Shown here: positions 10,472 through 22,813 of the stretch, in pieces | Position numbering within the stretch: position 1 is the stretch's first letter | How the letters are laid out: each line of letters begins with the position of its first letter | NCBI RefSeq assembly: GCF_022539505.1 | Contig: NW_025901023.1 | Span: 1 to 64,000, forward strand | Direction of reading: 5' to 3' | Length of the DNA: 64,000 bases | Origin: Lolium rigidum | Lineage: Eukaryota > Streptophyta > Magnoliopsida > Poales > Poaceae | The notes under the pieces: model-generated | What the model was told of the DNA's origin: nothing | The model's input: the letters and a program-made list of their open reading frames with translations, nothing else | The model's database searches: none | Position numbers and translations under genes: made by a program

Positions 10472-13138
10472 GTGCATGCTGCTCTATTTCGTGGGCTTAG
10501 TTTTTCCCATGGTATCAATTTTGCAAAAGATGTTAAATCCAAGTTTAATTCTGAGGTGCATCCTTCCCCTCATACTGGCCATTTCTTGATGGTAGTAGCT
10601 TTTGGTCGAGCAAGCTTTAAAATGGAGGAGGATCTTGTTAGCATTGCTCTAGAAGCAGCTATTGGTGGTTCTTGTGGTAATCTCAAGGTTTCTTTGATTA
10701 AGGATAGGGTATTTTCTTTCTGTGTGGCTAATAAGAATGTGGGTTTTCATATCTTAAAGCTAAGGAGGTTCATTGGCCAACAGTTTAAATGCTATTTTTA
10801 TCTTTGGGGTAAAGGTGGCCCTAATTGGCAATGGGAATTCTCTAATTGGAAGAAGCAGTGTGATGATGACTGGATCCTTGTTAGCCCTTCTAAGAGAGCA
10901 ATGCAGAAGGGTTTGGAAGCTTTACAGAAAAAGGCTCAGCATTCTATTTTATCCAAGGGACAAAATGTTAAAAAGAAATTGCAATTTGCTGATTCTCTTG
11001 CATATGTGGCTTGTTCAGGTTACAAACCTCCAAATCCCCCTATTCCTTCTTTTGAGAAGGGTGAATGCTCTACTTCCTCATCTATAGCAAATGGCCTTGA
11101 AATGAATTTGCAGCCAAGTGTTGACTCTATGGATGATGGACAGAAAGATTTTGAGAATATGATTGATGACATGGATTTTAAAGTTTGGAAATGTGGAAGA
11201 TGTCTTAGTTTGAAGCATAAGTCCAAAGAGTGTACTTCTGATATTCGATGCAGGTCCTGTTTTAATTATGGTCATATTAGAAAAAACTGTCTTAATCGGA
11301 ATATGCACAAAGTTTGGGTTCCAAAGGTCAAGTCGGCGGCTCAGACAGTTATTAATGACCAGAGAGAATCTGTGTCCAACACCGGTTCGCATCCCACGAC
11401 ACCTGCCCCATTTAATCCTTCTGGTCTGTCGTCAAGTAGAGGTTCTCTGTCTTCGCCTCGAGAAACCCACACATCGACCGCAGCTCCCCCTCCGTCGGCT
11501 CCCCCTGCGTCGGCGATGGCGGTGTTTGAGGTTGATCCGGTGCCTTGGCTTCCATGGGGACATCGGATCATTGATGGAGGCCCGACGCGTCCGCCTAGGA
11601 CGTACTACAACGCCTCTCGGGATCCGCCGCGGCGAGCATCGTTCTTTCTGTGTCGCCATGGTGGATCCGCCGCCGCCACCTCATGCAGCTGCTCACTGGA
11701 GACATCAGGTGAATGATTTCCTTGTCGGCCCCTTGCAGCATAATGTGCTTGCTGTGCAGCCAAGTTTGTTTGGGGTAGGACTATTTGAGATGAGTAGCCC
11801 AAACTCTTCTAGTGCTCTTGTTCAACATGGCCAGTTTCAGTTGCATAATCGTTCCCTTCGCTTCCTGCATGTTGATGAAACTCAGAATCATCGAGCTATT
11901 TTGGGTTGTCGAAGGGGCTGGTTGATGTTTTTGGGAGTCAACCCTGACTATCGCAATGATCTGGATATTGCAAATGCTGTAGCAACATTTTGGCAATTTC
12001 ACTATTGGAATAGCAATGATCGTGTTAAGGATAGAGTTCTTGTGTATGCTACTTTCACTTCTCCTCAGCTAGTTCCTAGAGATGTGGTGTTTGGCAAATA
12101 TGCATCTGTGGGTGGGATAAAGGAAACTTGGAAAGCTCCTGTGTATATTCTCACTGCAGATTTTGCTCGATGCCCTACCGACGAGATGAGGATCCCATAC
12201 CTCCTGATGGCAACCCCCATCCTCTCCCTGGGAATTTGATGCCAAATATGAATTTGTTTGTTAACCCTCAATATCCAGAAGTGGGTTGGGATGCAGTGCA
12301 AGTTCCATTTGGTAATGATGAGAATCACATGGGTAATGAGGCTGGTCAGCACAATCATCCTTTGTGGGATTTGCAGGATGCAGAGCAAGGGCACCAGGAG
12401 GAGCTTCCTGTATCCATGGTTTTGAATATGTCTGATGGCTCTGATTCTTCAGTTAACATGGTTTTGGATGGGGTTGCACCAGTTCAGCAGAATTTGCAGG
12501 TGTTTGCAATGTTTATTGGCCCCTCTCCTTCTCCTGAGATGATGAGGCATAGGTGGATGGCTGCAGTGCTTCCTACAGTTACCCCTGTTCTGCAATTTAA
12601 TAAGCTGGGTTCCTCTCCTTTTATCTTTCTGAAACATGATGTACTAATGATGGGGAAAGATGGGTGCTCTGCATATCAAGATTATGCAGGTGAGGATAAG
12701 GGATGCAGGCTATTTGAGGAGGAGGATCTGAGGTCTGGACAGTTGTCCTTTCAGACACCTAAGAAGAGAAGGCAAAGGAAGAAAGTGGTCCCACTGGTGG
12801 AGAATTCTGAAAGGAGGTTCACTAGGAGCTGTCTCAATAAGGAGGGTTATAGACCCAAGCCTGTTTTGGACATGCAGCCAAAAATCAAGAAGAAGTCAAG
12901 GGCCAAGTTACTGTTAGTCAGAGATGCAGAAAATGAGGAGGAGGAACAGCATAGTCTGCATAATGAAGATGCAAGAGAGGAGGAGACTGATGAGGCAGCT
13001 ACAGATATCCCTGTTACTCCTCTACCTGTGCTTCAGTCTGTGGGGATTGCTTTGGGGATTGCTCCAGAGAAGCTTACAAAGGAACAACTTGAGGCTGAGC
13101 CTGTGAAGGGGAAGTCAAAGCATGTTGATAATGTGTAG
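10472..13138 (+). pseudogene. LINE ORF1 (gag-like RNA-binding protein), frameshifted
   Basis: ORF1 proteins of plant LINEs coat the element RNA. The reading moves through three blocks in two frames: 10472-11716, then about 11660-12239, then about 12190-13138. The first block has a basic N-terminal domain, then two cysteine knuckles near residues 235-275. The second of these is a CX2CX4HX4C pattern starting CRSCFNYGHIRKNC. The middle block resembles a domain seen in many Triticeae LINE-related proteins (DUF7597-like, from memory). The last block is acidic with a basic patch KKRRQRKK. At least two frameshifts break it, one near 11650 and one near 12180. Confidence 0.75.
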
Positions 13139-13407
13139 TTTCATGGGCACTGTGTGTGTGGGGGCTCTGTCTGGTTTCATAGTTTCTGTGAAAGCTTTTG
13201 TGGGGTTTGATCTAGGGTGTGGAGTGTGTGGACTATTGCATCCTTTTAAGGAGGCTTATTTTGTGGGAGTCTTTGCTCTTGTGTTTACTGGTTATGGAGC
13301 TCAACACAGCTGGCATATTTTATTACCCATGATGTATATTTTATGCTACAATGAGGAGCTGGTATTACATGTCAGCTTGGTCTTGTCCTGCTTTATTTAT
13401 CTTTATT

Positions 13408-14124
13408 ATGAGTAAGATCTATATGAGGAAGTGGCGTGTGTTGTGTTGGAATGTGCGTGGACTTAATGCTGATAACAGACAAAGGGAAGTAAGAGCTAAG
13501 ATTGATGAAAGTGAGTGTGATATCATTTGCCTCCAAGAAACTAAATGTGAAGTGTTTGATTGGAGATTAATTAGGAAATTCTGTCCTAAGAGATTTGATT
13601 CTTTTGCTTATGCTCCTTCTGTGGGTGCTTCTGGTGGTATAATTATTCTCTGGAATTCTGCTATATTCCAAGGAGTGTTGACACAGACAGAGAAGTTTGG
13701 GCTGGTAATTAATTTTACTTCTGTCCATAATAATGAAACCTGGTACCTTGTGTGTTTTGTGTATTGGTTATATAACTTACAAATTGTCCCAGAAGATAAT
13801 TGGCTTATAGTGGGAGACTTTAATTTCATAAGAGCACAGGATAATAGAAATAAGCCTGGTGGGGATGTTAATGATATGTTTTTGTTTAATGAGATTATTG
13901 GACACCTTGGTTTGTTGGAGTTGCCTATAAAAGGAAGAGCATACACTTGGTCCAATATGCAGAGAGATCCCTTGCTTGAGCAGCTGGACTGGTTTTTCAC
14001 TAGTGCTCATTGGATTTCAGATTATCCTAATTCAATTGTGCTTCCTCTTGCTAAAACTGGATCAGATCATGTGCCATGTGTGATTAATATTGATACAACT
14101 ATCCCAAAGGCTAAAATTTTTTAG
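13408..14124 (+). pseudogene. LINE ORF2 N-terminus: apurinic/apyrimidinic-type endonuclease
   Basis: This domain nicks target DNA to prime reverse transcription. Visible family motifs, in order, are CWNVRGLN near the start, the metal-binding glutamate in CLQETK, then GDFNFI, LDWFF and the terminal GSDHVP histidine block. These are the standard catalytic landmarks of the exonuclease-endonuclease-phosphatase fold. The start at 13408 is the first ATG of the clean frame; a second ATG at 13423 is equally possible. The frame ends in a T-run near 14117-14122, after which the protein continues in another frame from about 14105. Confidence 0.8.
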
Positions 14125-15741
14125 GTTTGATAATTACTGGGTGGATCTCCCATGGTTTAAAGAATGTGTTGACAATTCTTGGGGTCAGAGTTCTCATAAG
14201 AAGTATAGTTCTGCGGTGTTGGCAGACAAATTGAAGAAGTTAAGATATGAATTGAAGAAGTGGCATACAAGTCTGTCTAAGCTTAAGGAGACAATGAAGA
14301 GATGTAATGATGTCATTCTTATCCTAGACACTTTGGAGGAAAAAAGGCCATTATATAATGTGGAGTTTAATTTTAGGAGCATTGTGAAGTTGCATCTGGA
14401 TGAATTACTGCTAGTGGAATGTAATTACTGGAGGAAGAGGTGTAACATTAGGTGGATTAAGCAAGGGGAGGATAACACTAAATTCGTTCATGCTATGGCA
14501 ACTGAAAGGTACGGAAGAAACTCCATTGCTTTATTGCATGATGCTTGAAGGAAATGAGGTGAATGATCATCAGTTGATGGCTAGCATGCTCCTCAAGGAA
14601 TATAAAGGAAGATTGGGACAGTCTAAGCCAATTAATATGCAGTTTGATTTGAGTGTGCTGCTACATAAAGTAGATGGATTGGATTCATTGACAAGACCTT
14701 TTGAGGAAAAAGAAATGGATGATGTCATTAAGTATATGCCAGCTGATCGGGCTCCTGGCCCTGATGGATTCAATGGTTTGTTTTTGAAGAAGTGCTGGCC
14801 CATAATTAAAACAGATTTTTACAAATTGGCAGCTGATTTTCATAGTGAAACTGTTCAGTTGAAGAACATAAATGGATCCTTCATTACACTGGTACCAAAG
14901 AAGCAAGTGCCTCTACATGTGAATGATTTTAGGCCTATTTCATTGACAAATGTTTGTGTCAAGTTCCTTACCAAGCTAGCTGCCAATAGATTGCAGGATG
15001 TAATCTTGTCTTGCATTCATAAGAATCAATATGGGTTTCTCAGAGGTAGATCCATTCAAGATTGTTTGGCTTGGGCTTTTAAATATCTTTATTTATGCCA
15101 TGCTTCTAGGAAACCTATTATTATACTCAAGTTGGATTTTGCTAAGGCTTTTGATACTATTGAGCATGAGGCTATATTGCAAGTGATGCAGCATAAGGGT
15201 TTTAACAGTAAATGGTTGAATTGGGCAAAGGAAATTCTTTCTACTGGCACTTCAGCTATCTTGTTGAATGGCATTCTTGGTAAACAATTTGAATGCAAAA
15301 GGGGGGTCAGGCAGGGTGATCCTATCTCTCCTCTATTATACTTGTTTGGTTCTGATTTGTTGCAATCTGCTGTCAATGATCTAGTAGTTCAAGGGTTGTT
15401 GTCTACACCTATCAACACAAATGAGGAGGATTTTCCTATAGTGCGGTATGCTTGATGATACATTGTTGATCTTGCCAGCTGATAAGCAGCAATTGTTGGC
15501 TTTAAAGGAAACTCTGAATAAGTTTACCTTGTCCACATGTTTAAAAATAAATTATGATAAGTCTCAGATGGTGCCAATTAATGTTCCTCCTGAACTTCTT
15601 ACTGATCTGGCTGAGGTGTTTGGTTGTCAAGTGGGAACAATGCCATTCACATATTTGGGACTTCCTCTGGGAACAACTAAGCCTACTATTACAGAGTTGT
15701 CACCTTTAGTGTGCAGATTGGAGAGAAAACTTACTCGCTAG
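14105..15741 (+). pseudogene. LINE ORF2 reverse transcriptase, frameshifted inside the YADD active site
   Basis: The linker (14105-14545) and the RT domain (about 14550-15741) lie in three frames. Recognisable RT blocks are APGPDGF, FRPISLTN, NQYGFLRGRS, LDFAKAFDT (first catalytic aspartate) and RQGDPISPLL. The catalytic YADD motif at 15447-15459 is split: TAT GCT is followed by one surplus T at 15452/15453 before GAT GAT. The downstream block includes the TYLGLPLG motif. The protein cannot be made in one piece. RT domains of this group support target-primed reverse transcription in the nucleus. Confidence 0.85.
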
Positions 15742-15775
15742 CTCTAGCTTTCTTTCACAAGGAGCAAGGCTGCAA

Positions 15776-16983
15776 TTGATTAATTCTGCTCGGCTTCAAT
15801 GCCTTTGCATTTTTTATGTACCCTGCAGTTGCCTCCTGGACTCACTAAGCGAGTTGGATAGAATCTTAAGACAATGTTTATGGAGGGATCAAGAGGGACA
15901 TCCTAAGCAGTCCTTGGCAGCATGGGAGATGATTTGTAAGCCTAAACTCAAGGGGGACTTGGTATTGTCAATTTTCGAAACAAAATGCTGCTTTGTTGCT
16001 AAAATTTCTGGATAAGTTTTACAATAAAAGGGACATTCCCTGGGTTCGGTTGGTTTGGTTTGCTCATTATCGGGGCAAAGTCCCACATGAAGAGAAGTTA
16101 TGTGGTTCTTTTTGGTGGAGGGATGTCATGAAACAAGTGGATAATTTTAGAGGTATATCGGTTATTTCCATGGGATCCGGGGATACTTTTATGTTACGCG
16201 GGATAACCGGAAGGTGGATGGGCTGGCTACGCCATTTATGCTCGGGTTTCCAAGATTATTCTCATATGTGCTTAATGATAAAATGTCTGCACAGGAGGTG
16301 TATGGTGTAGAGGATCTGTCAGAACTATTTTATAGACCTTTGTCTACACAAGCATTCCAAGAGTTACAGGATTTGCAGCGGATACTGGATCAGAATCAGT
16401 TGTTAGGGACAAAGGATGAATGGAATTATTGTTGGGGTGAGAATTACTCTGATAAACAGTTCTATGATCACATCCATGCACACATTATGGTTCCTAAGGT
16501 ATATAAATGGCTTTGGAAGTCCTCCTGTGTGATGAAGACAAAGGTGTTTGCATGGTTATTACTGGTTGATAGGTTGAATACTAGAGATTTGCTCAGGAGG
16601 AGGCATTGGAATGTCTACGAGGATAATACTTGTGTGCTTTGTCCAGCCGGGGTGTATGAATATAGGATTCATTTGTTCTTTCACTCGTAATTTCAGTGTT
16701 AGAATTTGGAATTATTTGCGGATTGATTGGCAGCAGCATGATGATTTGCGGATGGTGATGAGTGAGGCCAAAAGAAGCTTTCGACGACCTTTTTTCATGG
16801 AGGTTATTATTATCGCTTGCTGGAATATTTGGCTCATCCGAAATGGGAGAATTTTTAGGCGAGGAGAATGTTTCTTTTGCTAGATGGAAGGCTAAATTTG
16901 TACGGGATATGTTTTGGCTGCAGTACAGAATTAAGGCCAAGCATAAGGATAAGCTTCTTAGTTGGATCAAGTCCCTACCTTAG
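15776..16983 (+). pseudogene. LINE ORF2 C-terminus with zf-RVT domain, multiply frameshifted
   Basis: This is the thumb and C-terminal region in four successive frames (15776-16015, 15993-16310, 16214-16690, 16611-16983). The segment near 16495-16680 matches the zf-RVT (zinc-binding region of reverse transcriptase) pattern: W..K.....FAWLL...LNTRDLL, followed by CVLCP and a downstream H..LFF. The last frame ends with TAG at 16981-16983, about 75 bp before the A-tail. Frameshifts fall near 16010, 16220, 16680 and 16870. Confidence 0.75.
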
Positions 16984-17064
16984 AGACTGTATTAGAGATT
17001 GTATTAGTTTAGCTTGTTTTTAGTTCTAGGTTTTCTTTTTTGTACATTATCCTGATTCAAAAAA
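16984..17064 (+). other. LINE 3' untranslated region and A6 tail
   Basis: T-rich 3' end after the last stop codon, finishing in six A residues at 17059-17064 right where the host LTR sequence resumes. The very short tail is consistent with an old or truncated poly-A tract. Confidence 0.7.
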
Positions 17065-20000
17065 CAACGACTCCAACGAGTCAAGATACAAATATACAAT
17101 ACAAAGATCCAAATTATACAGAAGATCGAATACGTCGGAGTACGAACACGATATAAATTGGATTAAGAGTCCTGAAGATAACCAGTGACGTCCATAACCC
17201 TGCCCAGGCCAAACCGGTAAGGTAACCTTTCTAACGTCGTCTTCATCGAACATGTCTTCATACCTGCCCGGTTATGTCCCAAAGTAGCAATAAGTACGGG
17301 TTCGTACTTAACAAGACTTCAAGACGTATAAGCATTCGTTAACCAGTCGTCCTTTATACTTGAGACACGCAGGGGACTTAGAGGATGCAAGAGGAACGTC
17401 ATAGGCAATATGGTGGGGTTAAGCGGCAGCACGCAAGCACTAAAAACCTATAGAGACACTCTACAACATTCGTCTAATCAGACAAGGTGAGAGAGCCCAT
17501 AAACTAACAGTTCTATACTCTGCAAACATAACACAACCGATGCGTTCCCCCCTCGCAATGAAGTACTTACAAAGGCACTCACACGGTGGACAAGTTTTAT
17601 TAGGTAGCCGTTGTAGTAATGCTATATTACTACGCAAGTTATTAGCAAATTATTAACATCAACTAAATGTGTAAGTTGTTCTATGATCGAGCTATACAAT
17701 TCCAAGTCATCCATAACCGTGGACACGGCTTATCGATAAGATGTACACCCTGCAGGGGTTGCCCAAATGTAACCATACGCATACTCGAACCCGCTTTATA
17801 AAAGCGGAGTCTCACAACAAGACCGTTCCCAATGCAAGAGAAAGTTTAATGGGAGCAACCCAACTAAGCTACCCGTGACGAAGTTCGGCCGTACTCCGAT
17901 ACATACCCAGAGGTTTGTGTCAACGGCTAAGCTAAGTGTGAACAACCTGCTATCGCTAATCGTTCCACGAGATGAGTACAGTACAGAATATAAACACCCG
18001 AAGGCAACAGGAAGTAAATCATGCATATCGTGCATATGAGCAAATAAAACCAAGGTTGTGGCTCCCAATAAACAGACTCGAGGAAAGGTAGTGGTGATGG
18101 GGGTCCCAATCCCCCACGTACGGGTAGAGCGCTCAATCTCGGAACAGATAATAAGAACTCGGGTCCTAGGGGACATTAGCGAGTCAAAGTTCCGATGCTT
18201 TCGCAAAGGGGCTCACAGATGCCTCTGCTTACAATTTTAGTTGTTAATAATTAAGTAAAGCATCTGTATCTCCAACAATATATCCATAAACCATGTGTCA
18301 TGATTCCCCAACGGAAAACCCGATAAGATAACGATAACGGTAACGAGACATAACAACACTAGCATGCACTACGACTCGCAAGGTAGGCCCGATAACCAAA
18401 CAACAGTTGTAGGAGAGTGGTGGAGGTAATATGGGCTGCTTAAGGTAACAAGTGGATAGGACATGTGACAAGAACGCAACTCAAGGCTAGCATAAGAGAG
18501 AAGACAAAATAAAATAGGTGAGCGACTTCTGCAGAGACATGAGTTTAGGAAATGCTTGCCTGTTAAAGATTGTTGAAGAACATCTGGAGAACTTGTCGAA
18601 TCTCACAACACCACTTCTCGATCCTATCCGGGAAGAAGAAAATGCTGGAACACACAACGCATGCAAGTATTACTACTACGGATAAAGAAGATCCAGCATG
18701 ATCAAGATGATATGCATGACATGGCAGCGATGGTGCAATGCAACATATCCAATTTAAGCGGAGTTGAAACCCCGGACAAACAATTATTAGGTTCTAGTTA
18801 TTTTTCTACCGGCCAAATTAAATGTTCATTAGCATGGCAAGACAAAGCAAGGGTGAGCAAATTCAATATTAATCGGAGCGGGGAAACCCTTAGGTGGAAT
18901 TCCAAAATACTCCGGTGTTAGGTAAGAGGTCCGATGCAAACTACCACGTCACGATATGATGCGAGATGAAAACACATGAATGGATGGCATATTCATGTTC
19001 CATATGTTTTTCTGATCAAAAATGATATAAAAACGTTTTATTCCGAGCTACGGATCATAAGATATGATTTTAGGGAGATTTGACAAAAAAGGAAATAAAA
19101 TAGAAAAAGAGACAGAGAGGGAGACGGCCAACTGGGCGGTGGCCTGCTACCTGGCCGACAGGGGAAGGTTGGCTCGAGCTGGATGTTGGGTTAAGCTGGC
19201 AGTTGGGCCGTGCCAGGCGGATCTGGGGCCAGGCCCATCTGCGTGGGGATTTGGAGAGAAAGAATAGCAAAAAGTTGTGGCTTAATTGCCAGATTTAGGA
19301 TTTGATCTTGGGTCTCCAGAGAGCAGGATCAAGGGTCGAACCAGATAGGCCAGCTACAGATCTTGTCGAACATGTGGTGCGCAGAGATTAACAACGAGAG
19401 GAAGGCGGGGACGACCTTGGAACCTGCAGCCATGGAGCAGGACAACCAAGGATCTGCGAGTTCCTTGCGAACCGGGACGAGGCAGATAGTGTCGGGGATG
19501 CGCCAGCACACGAGGAACCAGATGGTGGCGGTATGGAGTCCAGGGGCTTGCCGGAGTGGCCGGAATTGTGGCTGGAGCATGGCAGCCATGGAGGAGAAAC
19601 GACGACCTTGCGCTCGATTTACGGGATATTGACTCGATTCCTTGCACCACGACGTAGAGATCGACGAGGCGGTTCTCCTAGTGTCTTCGGTTCGTCGAGG
19701 GGCGGCCGGTAGCGGCGGTGCCATGGCGAGGTGGAGGCGGTGCTGTGGAGTTTTGCTCACAGAGAAGAGAAAGGGAAAGGTGGAGGAAGGTAGGTGGCAG
19801 CGGTGTGGATGGGAAGAGAGGCTAGGGTTGTGGCTAGGGTTTGCTGATGTGCTGGGGTGAGGATTAAAAGGGAGGAGGGAGGAGCAGGTGGGAGCGTGGT
19901 GAGGACCATGGCAATGGTGACGGGCACGGGGGGCTCATGCCTCCTGCGTGAGGGGAAGAGGACAACAAGGAGGTTGTACCGTTTCATTTCGGTGGAGGAA

Positions 20001-20318
20001 AGGTGGGTTGGGCCACAGCTGGGCTGGGAAGAGAAGTGGGCCTCCGTGTTGGATTGGGCTGCAGGAGAGAGGAAAAGGTAGAGAGAGCTGGGCCAGGAAG
20101 AGAGAGAGCAGCCCCGGGTAAGGGGAGAGGGTTTTCTTAAATGAATAGAAAGAGGAGGTTTATTAAACTATATGAGAAGGAGAAACACAAATACCTTTTA
20201 TTTAAAAATAATTTTGTTTCGATAAAATCTTGTGGATGATATGATGCATGATGCCATGATGATGCACAAAAGAAAAAGAGCAAACGATCTAGTAGGGGTA
20301 CTAGCCAGGGCCGTTACA

Positions 20319-20620
20319 CGCTGGAATGGATGATTTCTCTTCTTCGTATCATAAGGCGAGCTGAAGTTCAGGGTCATTGTAGGCGGCGCAGCTGAGTTTG
20401 GGTTTTGCGATGTAGGCGGGACGCTTGTAAGCTCGTAATGGAATTGTGTTTGGTTTTTTTGTGCTGTTAATTGGGTGCTTAGAGCATCCGTTCTGACATC
20501 TCTAGAGGTAGAGGGATAAGTGCGGGAACTGGTGAGTGTGTGGCGGGGTGTGATGGGTTTCAAATTTAGGATTGTGCGAATATATAAATTTTACCTATTG
20601 GTACAAATGTAGAGTAGTAA
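20319..20620. other. Flanking DNA after the solo LTR; no gene recognised
   Basis: It starts with the CGCTG target duplication. Together with the stretch left of 10290 it is the older insertion target. A minus-strand frame of 121 codons (20198-20563) crosses the LTR boundary and so cannot be an original gene. I see no domain. Confidence 0.5.
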
Positions 20621-20770
20621 TACCTCTATCCCAAATCTTAAGGTTTATATTGTAATTCTAAAAAGTCAAACTATGTCAAGTTTGACCAAGTTTAACCAAA
20701 ATAGCATTAACATGCAAAATAAAAATTCAAAAAATCACTTCGTAAGCCTTAAGGTTTGGGATGGAGGTAG
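20621..20770. mobile_element. Stowaway-like MITE, ~150 bp
   Basis: The left end is TACCTCTATCCCAAATCTTA and the right end in reverse complement is TACCTCCATCCCAAACCTTA, long near-perfect inverted repeats beside TA. The interior contains AAAGTCAAACTATGTCAAG and TTTGACCAAG, as in the MITE at 9805-10053. No coding capacity. Confidence 0.85.
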
Positions 20771-21560
20771 TAGTTTAGTACGGAGTAGTGAAAAAATATG
20801 CTCAAAATAATTCATTGACTACGTATACAGAGAGATGGTAGTAAACACATGAACCAGGGAAATTAATAACCGTAATCTTCACATGCTGTTAGCAGGCTGC
20901 CAAATTCGCCATGCTACTCTTTTTTTTGAACGGGGGAAGGGACCCGCAGGTCCCAGAACAACAAAAAATTTACAATAGTACGACTCCTTTGAGAAGGCAG
21001 TAGAAGAAGGATCCTGGAACAACCAAAATGATTATACTAATGGTCGGATGGTAGTACAACCATTCACGCAAACTTCTGCGCCCTTTGTCATGTCAGCATC
21101 GTATCCCAGTGTGCAAGCAGTCTGCTCGAATGAAATACTCCTAAGTACGTACGGTATTCCCTCCAAAGACACACCACACGTGAGCTGACTATAGGATTCA
21201 AGAAATGGGCATCATGAAAAAAATTCGAGGATGGCTATGATTTTTTTTAGTGAACACTTTTTTTTTGCAAATCTTCAACAATCAGTTGATGTTTTCCTTC
21301 CAAATATAGTAGTTGGTGTATATTTAATAGAAGGAAACTTTGGACAGGTTTTCCATTTTTCGTAGCCCCTTGACAAAGTAAAACATACATTTGGTACTGT
21401 GTGCACCAATTGAAAGAGCAAAGTCTATAATCCGTGTTTTGTGTGTTTGATAACAACACTTGAATGAATCTCACCGTGTGCAAAGATTCTCTTTGATAGA
21501 TTTGCAAGTTCACGGTGCCCTCGATGAACACATCATGATCGAAGGACTGACGCGTAGCTT
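20771..21560. other. Unassigned DNA between MITE and Copia LTR; possible reversed retroposon end
   Basis: At 20921-20928 a T8 run is followed by GAACGGGGGAAGGGACCC. In reverse complement this is a GC-rich tail ending in poly-A, as at the 3' end of a minus-strand LINE or SINE, but no coding part is recognisable. A minus-strand frame at 21247-21531 (94 codons) has no family that I know. The boundary with the Copia LTR is uncertain. Confidence 0.35.
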
Positions 21561-21630
21561 ATAGGTTTTCTGGTTTTGTGTGTGTATCGCGAGGTGACAT
21601 GGTTGAAGAGGAAAAGAGGAAAAATCAGTT

Positions 21631-22010
21631 TCTGCCTGACCGGTACTACCGGTACCAGGAGCGGTAGTACCGCTACCCTACTGGTACCGCTCCGCAGTAC
21701 CACTCTGGAGGATTTGCACTGAAGAGTCCCACAAAGAGCCTTGCGGTACCTCTGCGGTACCTTGAGCGGTAGTACCGCTTGAGAGCGGTAGTACCGCCTC
21801 GGTACCGCTTAGGTACCGTAACGGAAGTTACGGCACCACCGCCATGGTACCGCTTAGGTACCGCTCAGGGTCCAGGGACTCTCAGAGGTCACAGCGGTAC
21901 CTCAAGTGGTACCGCAAGCAGTACTACCACTGTGAGTCCACGTGGCTAATTCTGTGGGGATTTCGAGTCCAGAGCGGTCCTACCGCTTGCCAAAGCGGTA
22001 GTACCGCTTA
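21631..22010. repeat. Cluster of GCGGTAGTACCGC palindromes in the Copia LTR
   Basis: Perfect or near-perfect copies of the palindrome GCGGTAGTACCGC occur at 21661, 21766, 21785 and 21995. Many half-site variants of the GGTACCGCT type lie between them. The cluster ends about 40 bp before the TATA box at 22048. The spacing is irregular, so this is a dispersed motif cluster rather than a tandem repeat. Confidence 0.9.
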
Positions 22011-22047
22011 GGCGGAAACTGCACATAACGGTTGGATTGGAGGGGCC

Positions 22048-22058
22048 CTATAAAAAGG
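22048..22058 (+). promoter_or_regulatory. Probable TATA box of the Copia LTR
   Basis: CTATAAAAAGG sits in a GC-rich context, downstream of the palindrome cluster and upstream of a CT-rich leader (TTCTCTCTCTCTCC). This is the arrangement expected at the U3/R boundary. Confidence 0.7.
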
Positions 22059-22813
22059 CCCCTTCTTCCCCAGCTCGTTTTTATCCCTTCTCTCTCTCTC
22101 CTCCATTGTTGCTGAGCTTAAACCTTGAGGATCTCCTCACCCATCCAACCAATCTTGCCCAAATTTTGAGGAGTGGTGGAGGAGGCCCCGATCTACAGTT
22201 GTACCATGAGAGATTTCACCAATTCGTGCTAGTCCTTTGTGGATCTTGGAGTTAGGGTTCCTATGGTGGGATCTTGGAGGAAGTGCTCCTATGGAGGCTA
22301 GCTTGGAGTTGTGTGATACGTCTCCAACGTAACTATAATTTCTGATGTTCCATGCTTATATTATACCAATTGCTACATGTTTTATATACACTTTATATCA
22401 TTTTTATGCATTTTCTGGGACTAACCTATTAACAAGATGCCGAAGTGCCAGTTCCTGTTTTCTGCTGTTTTTGGTTCCGGAAAATTACTTCGCGAATATT
22501 CTCGGAATTGCGCGAATCAAAAGGCCACGTCCCTATTTTTCCAGAAGCTTCACGGAGTCTGAAGGAGAGACGAAGGGGGGCCACAAGCTGGCCACCTCAT
22601 AGGGTGGCGCGACCCCACCTTCTGCCGCGCCGCCAGGTGGGGTGGGCCCCTCGGGACTCCACCGACGCTGCCCCTTCGCCTATATATTGCCCCAGATGCG
22701 AAAACCCTAAATAGTCCACTCATATTCCACCAAGGGTTCCGCAGCGCCGCCGCCATCGATGACAAGTTTCGGGGGATAGAATCTCTGGTCCGGCACGCCG
22801 CCGGGACGAGGAA

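Larger units (their letters stand above)
10470..17064 (+). mobile_element. LINE (plant L1-type non-LTR retrotransposon), degenerate
   Basis: The order is ORF1 with CCHC zinc knuckles, then ORF2 with apurinic endonuclease, reverse transcriptase and zf-RVT, then a short 3' UTR ending in A6 at 17059-17064. The surrounding LTR resumes at once with CAACGACTCC. The 5' limit is approximate, and the start looks truncated because ORF1 opens without a leader. I could not identify a target duplication. At least six frameshifts make it inactive. Its insertion in the plus direction postdates the minus-strand LTR that carries it. Confidence 0.85.
10295..20318 (-). mobile_element. Solo LTR (~3.4 kb net, probably Gypsy-type), split by a LINE
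   Basis: The plus strand starts TGTGACGCC at 10295 and ends GCCGTTACA at 20318. A perfect 5-bp target duplication CGCTG flanks it at 10290-10294 and 20319-20323. Removing the nested LINE leaves about 3.43 kb. There is no internal domain and no second LTR, so it is a solo LTR left by LTR-LTR recombination. The minus orientation is inferred. On that strand a promoter-like GC-rich region lies near 20100-19330 and the U5-like end (near 10440-10295) closes with GGCGTCACA. Short minus-strand frames within it are not conserved proteins. The family name is not determined. Confidence 0.8.

Noticed and set aside
19329..19760. 143-codon minus-strand frame in the solo LTR
   Set aside because: It lies in the GC-rich leader region of an LTR, with no domain and overlapping frames on both strands.
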